Part shown: positions 32,057 through 35,135 of the stretch, piece after piece
Layout: each line of letters opens with the position of its first letter
Position numbering within the stretch: position 1 is the first letter of the stretch
Assembly (NCBI RefSeq): GCF_029233945.1
Contig: NZ_JARGOQ010000017.1
Coordinates: 1-35,135 of the forward strand
From: Sneathiella sp.
GTDB lineage: Bacteria > Pseudomonadota > Alphaproteobacteria > Sneathiellales > Sneathiellaceae
Length of the DNA stretch: 35,135 nt
Direction: 5' to 3'
The notes under the pieces: generated by a model
What the model saw: only the letters and a program-made list of their open reading frames with translations
Databases searched by the model: none
What the model was told of the DNA's origin: nothing
Translations under genes and position numbers: made by a program

Positions 32057-32100
32057 GAAAAATGTGGTCGGCAAAGTTCTGAATGTCGGGCACATTTTTC
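32057..32100 (+). promoter_or_regulatory. Intercistronic hairpin between dctP and dctQ (system 3)
   Basis: GAAAAATGTG (32057-32066) pairs perfectly with CACATTTTTC (32091-32100) around a 24-base loop. A smaller GTCTC/GAGAC hairpin lies just before it, after the dctP stop. No clean U-tract follows, so reduced read-through or message protection is more likely than full termination. It is analogous in place to the hairpin at 6078-6120. Confidence 0.6.
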
Positions 32101-32128
32101 CACTAACAGGCAGAGTTGGAGGTAACAA

Positions 32129-32674
32129 ATGGGGCGGTTTATTAGGCTGACTCATAGCATTTTAAGGCAAATTGAAAACCTGTTTGCCATATTCGCTGGC
32201 ATGGTAGTTCTTATCATCTTGGCGCTCGGGGTTGTAGAGGTTATCGGCCGAAGCGCTTTCAGGGCTCCTATTCATGGAAGTCTCGATATAGTAGAACAGC
32301 TTATGGTCGTTGTGGCGGCTTTTGGTATAGCCTATTGCCAGGCAAATTGGGGCAACGTTCGGATGACCCTTCTCGTTTCCCGAATGTCAGGTCGATCTCG
32401 CTGGGTATTGGAGGCATTTTCCCTTCTTATCGCTGGCTGCGTCGTGGCGGCATTGGTAAAGGGTAGTTGGGACAATTTTATGCGCACATGGGAGATCGGT
32501 GGGAATACACCGAATATTTATCTTCCTTTATGGCCCGGTACGCTGGCTGTTTTTGTCGCGCTCAGTCTGCTCCTTGCCCGACTTCTATTGCAACTAATTG
32601 AGGCTCTCCGGCTCGTGACCTATCCGGACGCGCCGACAATCACTGTTACGCAAGTCGAGCTGGCGCAAGAATAG
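32129..32674 (+). CDS. dctQ: TRAP transporter small membrane subunit, DctQ family (system 3)
   Basis: A 181-residue membrane protein with four hydrophobic stretches (about 21-42, 53-71, 90-111 and 131-155). GSLDIVEQLMVVVAAFGIAY followed by VRMTLLVSRMSG is the usual DctQ arrangement. GGAGG lies about 8 bp before ATG 32129. It is separated from dctP by the hairpin region and from dctM by 31 bp. Confidence 0.9.
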   Translation: MGRFIRLTHSILRQIENLFAIFAGMVVLIILALGVVEVIGRSAFRAPIHGSLDIVEQLMVVVAAFGIAYCQANWGNVRMTLLVSRMSGRSRWVLEAFSLLIAGCVVAALVKGSWDNFMRTWEIGGNTPNIYLPLWPGTLAVFVALSLLLARLLLQLIEALRLVTYPDAPTITVTQVELAQE

Positions 32675-32705
32675 CAACTGTCATTTTACAGTTAGGAAAA
32701 GAATT

Positions 32706-34007
32706 ATGGACCCCTTAACACTTGGTATTGTCGGGATTATTCTTCTGGTGGTGCTGATATTCATGGGCGTACCAGTGGCCTATGCATCAGCATTTGTCGG
32801 AATTAGCGGGCTATTTATGATGCGCGGGTCTCTCACAGCATTCGGTCTTGCCGGTATTATTCCCTATGCAAATTCGGCGTCTTATTCGTTTAGTGTCTTG
32901 CCACTTTTTATCGCAATCGGGTTCCTTGCGCTTTATGCCGGAATAACTAGCGGCGCGTATGAGGCTGCCCGAATATGGGTTGGGCGTGCGCCCGGAGGAT
33001 TGGCAACGGCAACAATTTTTGCTAGCGCTAGCTTTGCTGCCGTTTCCGGCGCCAGCACTGCCAGCACCTCGGTTTTTACCCGCCTTGCGATCCCCGAGAT
33101 GGAAGAGCGTGGCTATAGCCGCACGCTTGCCGCGGGTGTGGTGGCGGTTGGCGGAACGCTAGCGGCTCTTATACCACCCAGTGCTATCTTGGTTATTTAC
33201 GGGATCATTGTTGAGGAATCGATTGGCCGGCTCCTACTCGCAGGACTGGTGCCAGGCCTTATTTCCATTGTTGTCTATATTGCCGTCATCACAATTGTGG
33301 TGAAGGTAAATCCATCGCTAGCGCCGCGTCTGGAGCCCACATCCATGCTGCGGAAGTTGAAAGCTCTGACGCAGATTTGGGGAGTGCTTGCAGTTGTAGG
33401 TATTATTCTTGGCGGGATTTATCTTGGCTGGATGACGCCAACGGAATCTGCGGCAATCGGTGCGGCTATCATCTTGGGCTTGGCAATGTTCAAGAGAATG
33501 AGTTTAAACAACCTGAAGGAGGGCATGCTGGAAACGATTAAAACCACTGCCATGATATTCATGGTTATCTGGGGCGTGATGGTTTTCGTCCGGTTTCTTG
33601 CCTTTACTGGACTGCCCGCTGAAATTACCGCTGTTGTCACCGGCCTGGACGTGCCGCCGATTGTCATTCTGTTTGGCGTTATCGTCATGTATATCCTGAT
33701 GGGGATGATCCTTGATGGATTAGGAATGATGATGCTCACCCTTCCGGTTATTTATCCGGCGATAATCGGTCTTGGATACGATCCAATCTGGTTTGGAGTT
33801 TTGCTCGTGAAGCTGATTGAAGTTGGAATGATTACGCCTCCCGTAGGTCTTAACTGCTATGTCGTGCACGGCGTCCGACCGGATATTCCATTGGGAGAAG
33901 TTTTTAAGGGTGTTACGCCGTTCTTGTTCGGCGAAGCGGTTATTATTGGTATTCTGGTGGCATTCCCTGAGGTGGTGCTTTTCTTGCCCAACAATATGAT
34001 GAATTAG
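32706..34007 (+). CDS. dctM: TRAP transporter large permease, DctM family (system 3)
   Basis: A 433-residue permease with about 12 membrane segments. Marks include GVPVAYASAFVGISG near the start, AVSGASTASTSVFTRLAIPEM, AALIPPSAILVIYG and MITPPVGLNCYVVHG near the end. Family length is normal and no frame damage is seen. It is the last gene of its unit and faces the TetR gene at 34064 with a 56-bp gap holding a terminator-like hairpin. Confidence 0.93.
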   Translation: MDPLTLGIVGIILLVVLIFMGVPVAYASAFVGISGLFMMRGSLTAFGLAGIIPYANSASYSFSVLPLFIAIGFLALYAGITSGAYEAARIWVGRAPGGLATATIFASASFAAVSGASTASTSVFTRLAIPEMEERGYSRTLAAGVVAVGGTLAALIPPSAILVIYGIIVEESIGRLLLAGLVPGLISIVVYIAVITIVVKVNPSLAPRLEPTSMLRKLKALTQIWGVLAVVGIILGGIYLGWMTPTESAAIGAAIILGLAMFKRMSLNNLKEGMLETIKTTAMIFMVIWGVMVFVRFLAFTGLPAEITAVVTGLDVPPIVILFGVIVMYILMGMILDGLGMMMLTLPVIYPAIIGLGYDPIWFGVLLVKLIEVGMITPPVGLNCYVVHGVRPDIPLGEVFKGVTPFLFGEAVIIGILVAFPEVVLFLPNNMMN

Positions 34008-34028
34008 TTCAACCTATTATGTTGTTGC

Positions 34029-34048
34029 TTGTTTGGATAAGCGAACAA
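34029..34048. terminator. Short bidirectional terminator-like hairpin
   Basis: TTGTTTG (34029-34035) pairs with CGAACAA (34042-34048) with one G-U pair and a 6-base loop, between convergent dctM and TetR genes. The stem is weak and the T-run poor. Confidence 0.4.
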
Positions 34049-34063
34049 AAGTTCAATACCGGC

Positions 34064-34723
34064 TCAGTAGTATTTAGACCAGAATTCTGCGCCTTTTGGT
34101 GTAAGGAGGGGGCGGACTAGTATTTTCAGACCTTCCTGGATATATTCATCAATCGTAAATTTATCCTTGTAAACCCAGCTTTTGAGGGCCCAGCTATGGG
34201 CATACATCAGGTATTGATACACCATTATGTCACGATTGACCTCAATCATGTATCCCTCGTCAAAACACACATCCAAAGCCTCTCTGAGATGCCGGTTAGT
34301 TCGGGTCTCGTCGGCCATCAATAATTTCTGCATCTCTGGTTTTAGCGATTTCGAGCTACGATATGCGAGTACCGTTGCAGCCCTATGGGCATCGACAGAG
34401 GAGCAAAACGCAGCAATTGTTGCACAGAGGCGGTCAACAGGATGGTGAATGCCACGCAAGCGAGGGGGGATGTCATTCTCATACGCATCCAGAACCACCC
34501 GTAGCGAATAAAGAAGTAGTTCTTCTTTGCTGTTAAAATACTGATAGATAAACCCTTGGGAAAAACCGGCCTCACGGGCGATATCCTGAATGGTCGTTTT
34601 GTAGAAGCCCTGATGAGAGAATAGCTTTATCGCTGTCTTGACGATCTGGCCACGTCTTTCCTCTACAAGTTCTGTGTTCGTAATTTTTGCTTGAAGCCCG
34701 TCTGAGAGTTTCGATCCGGTCAT
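34064..34723 (-). CDS. TetR-family transcriptional regulator (paralogue of the one at 19494)
   Basis: A 219-residue regulator with the helix-turn-helix at TTIQDIAREAGFSQGFIYQY (43-62). The ligand domain ends in AHSWALKSWVYKDKFTIDEY, matching the C-terminal pattern of the TetR at 19494. I start it at ATG 34723, which has AAGGG about 9 bp upstream; the longer frame to GTG 34762 has no visible ribosome binding site. It is convergent to TRAP system 3, and a palindrome of the TGAATGA-N4-TCA class lies upstream at 34998-35015. It is the favoured regulator of the sites at 13456, 27773, 30878 and 34998, by inference. Confidence 0.88.
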   Translation of the reverse strand: MTGSKLSDGLQAKITNTELVEERRGQIVKTAIKLFSHQGFYKTTIQDIAREAGFSQGFIYQYFNSKEELLLYSLRVVLDAYENDIPPRLRGIHHPVDRLCATIAAFCSSVDAHRAATVLAYRSSKSLKPEMQKLLMADETRTNRHLREALDVCFDEGYMIEVNRDIMVYQYLMYAHSWALKSWVYKDKFTIDEYIQEGLKILVRPLLTPKGAEFWSKYY

Positions 34724-34762
34724 CCTGTTTACCCTTGTCCTCTTTATAGGCACCACTATCAC

Positions 34763-35135
34763 TAATATTGAGGCGCATCACTGTATTTCTGAATGAAGAG
34801 CATTTCATTGGTATGGTGGATTTTACAGTCACCTGAAAATAAACACCAATTCATTTTTAAAAAAGATAACCTGCCAAGGGTTTTAGCGCCGGCGTTCTTT
34901 TTGCGAGTAAACATCTGGCAAGCGCTGCTTCTTTCTCCCTAATTCCCGTTTCGGCATTAGGCGGCTAAAATTTAAAAAATGAATTGACAAAAATTATTGA
35001 ATGACTAATCATTCATTTATAATAAATGACAAACACAAGCCATCTAAAATCGTGTAGTGAAAGCTTGCTTCGGAACTGAAGAACAATCAGCCGTAGCATC
35101 GAGTCGTTGAGGGATAATACAGATTCAGCAGGACA
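34763..35135. other. Intergenic end of window, no gene seen
   Basis: No coding region is supported up to the window edge. It holds the TetR-type operator and promoter signals listed at 34984-35023 and a small CTTC/GAAG hairpin near 35070. A plus-strand gene beyond 35135 is probable. Confidence 0.5.
34984..35023 (+). promoter_or_regulatory. TetR-type operator with promoter elements near the right edge
   Basis: TTGACA (34984-34989) is followed by TGAATGA-CTAA-TCATTCA (34998-35015), the most symmetric copy of the motif with perfect 7-bp arms, then TATAAT (35018-35023). The TTGACA and TATAAT are too far apart to form one promoter, so the operator probably lies just upstream of the TATAAT box. 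It could serve the TetR gene on the minus strand, a gene beyond the window, or both. Confidence 0.55.

Overview
The window looks like a catabolic and accessory region of a Gram-negative bacterium, most likely a marine-type alphaproteobacterium. This is inferred from three complete DctPQM-type TRAP transporters, repeated CaiB/BaiF CoA-transferases, crotonases, MaoC hydratases, a thiolase-like/DUF35 pair, a Rieske oxygenase and moderate GC. No rRNA, tRNA or CRISPR array was seen, and taxonomy cannot be fixed from the sequence alone.

Region 1 (1-1520) is mobile DNA. An IS110-family element of the IS1111 type (12-bp subterminal inverted repeats at 175-186 and 1494-1505) sits inside the terminal inverted repeat of an IS6-family element. 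The non-coding part after its transposase carries words matching both halves of the target site and both halves of the predicted circular donor junction, so it is a strong candidate guide (seek/bridge) RNA. Region 2 (1762-10405) is an operon-like set: CoA-transferase, divergent crotonase, Rieske oxygenase, TRAP transporter, Rieske reductase and a degenerate crotonase-like protein, closed by a convergent GntR/FCD regulator. It is bracketed by IS6-family ends in direct orientation. Region 3 (10656-11628) is a pile-up of IS scars plus one complete 804-bp IS6-family element.

Region 4 (11646-17596) holds an acyl-CoA carboxylase carboxyltransferase gene split by a frameshift at an A6 run. Divergent from it are a second TRAP transporter and a 3-hydroxyisobutyrate-dehydrogenase-like gene. 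Region 5 (17636-30753) is a richer beta-oxidation-like block. It has a thiolase-like/DUF35 pair, a TetR regulator, an NDP-forming acyl-CoA ligase, two MaoC hydratases and an acyl-CoA dehydrogenase with the isovaleryl-type catalytic Glu. It also has an alpha-methylacyl-CoA racemase, a polytopic membrane protein, a classical enoyl-CoA hydratase, a third CoA-transferase and an SDR lacking the catalytic Tyr. Region 6 (30947-34723) is a third TRAP transporter followed by a convergent TetR paralogous to the first.

Together the genes read as: import a carboxylate by TRAP, activate it with a CoA ligase or CoA-transferase, epimerise 2-methyl branches, dehydrogenate, hydrate, and cleave by a retro-aldol or thiolytic step. 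A branched-chain, isoprenoid or cyclic acid is the favoured substrate class; this is inference. Related TGAATGA-type palindromes stand just downstream of TTGACA boxes at six promoter regions and probably define the TetR regulons.
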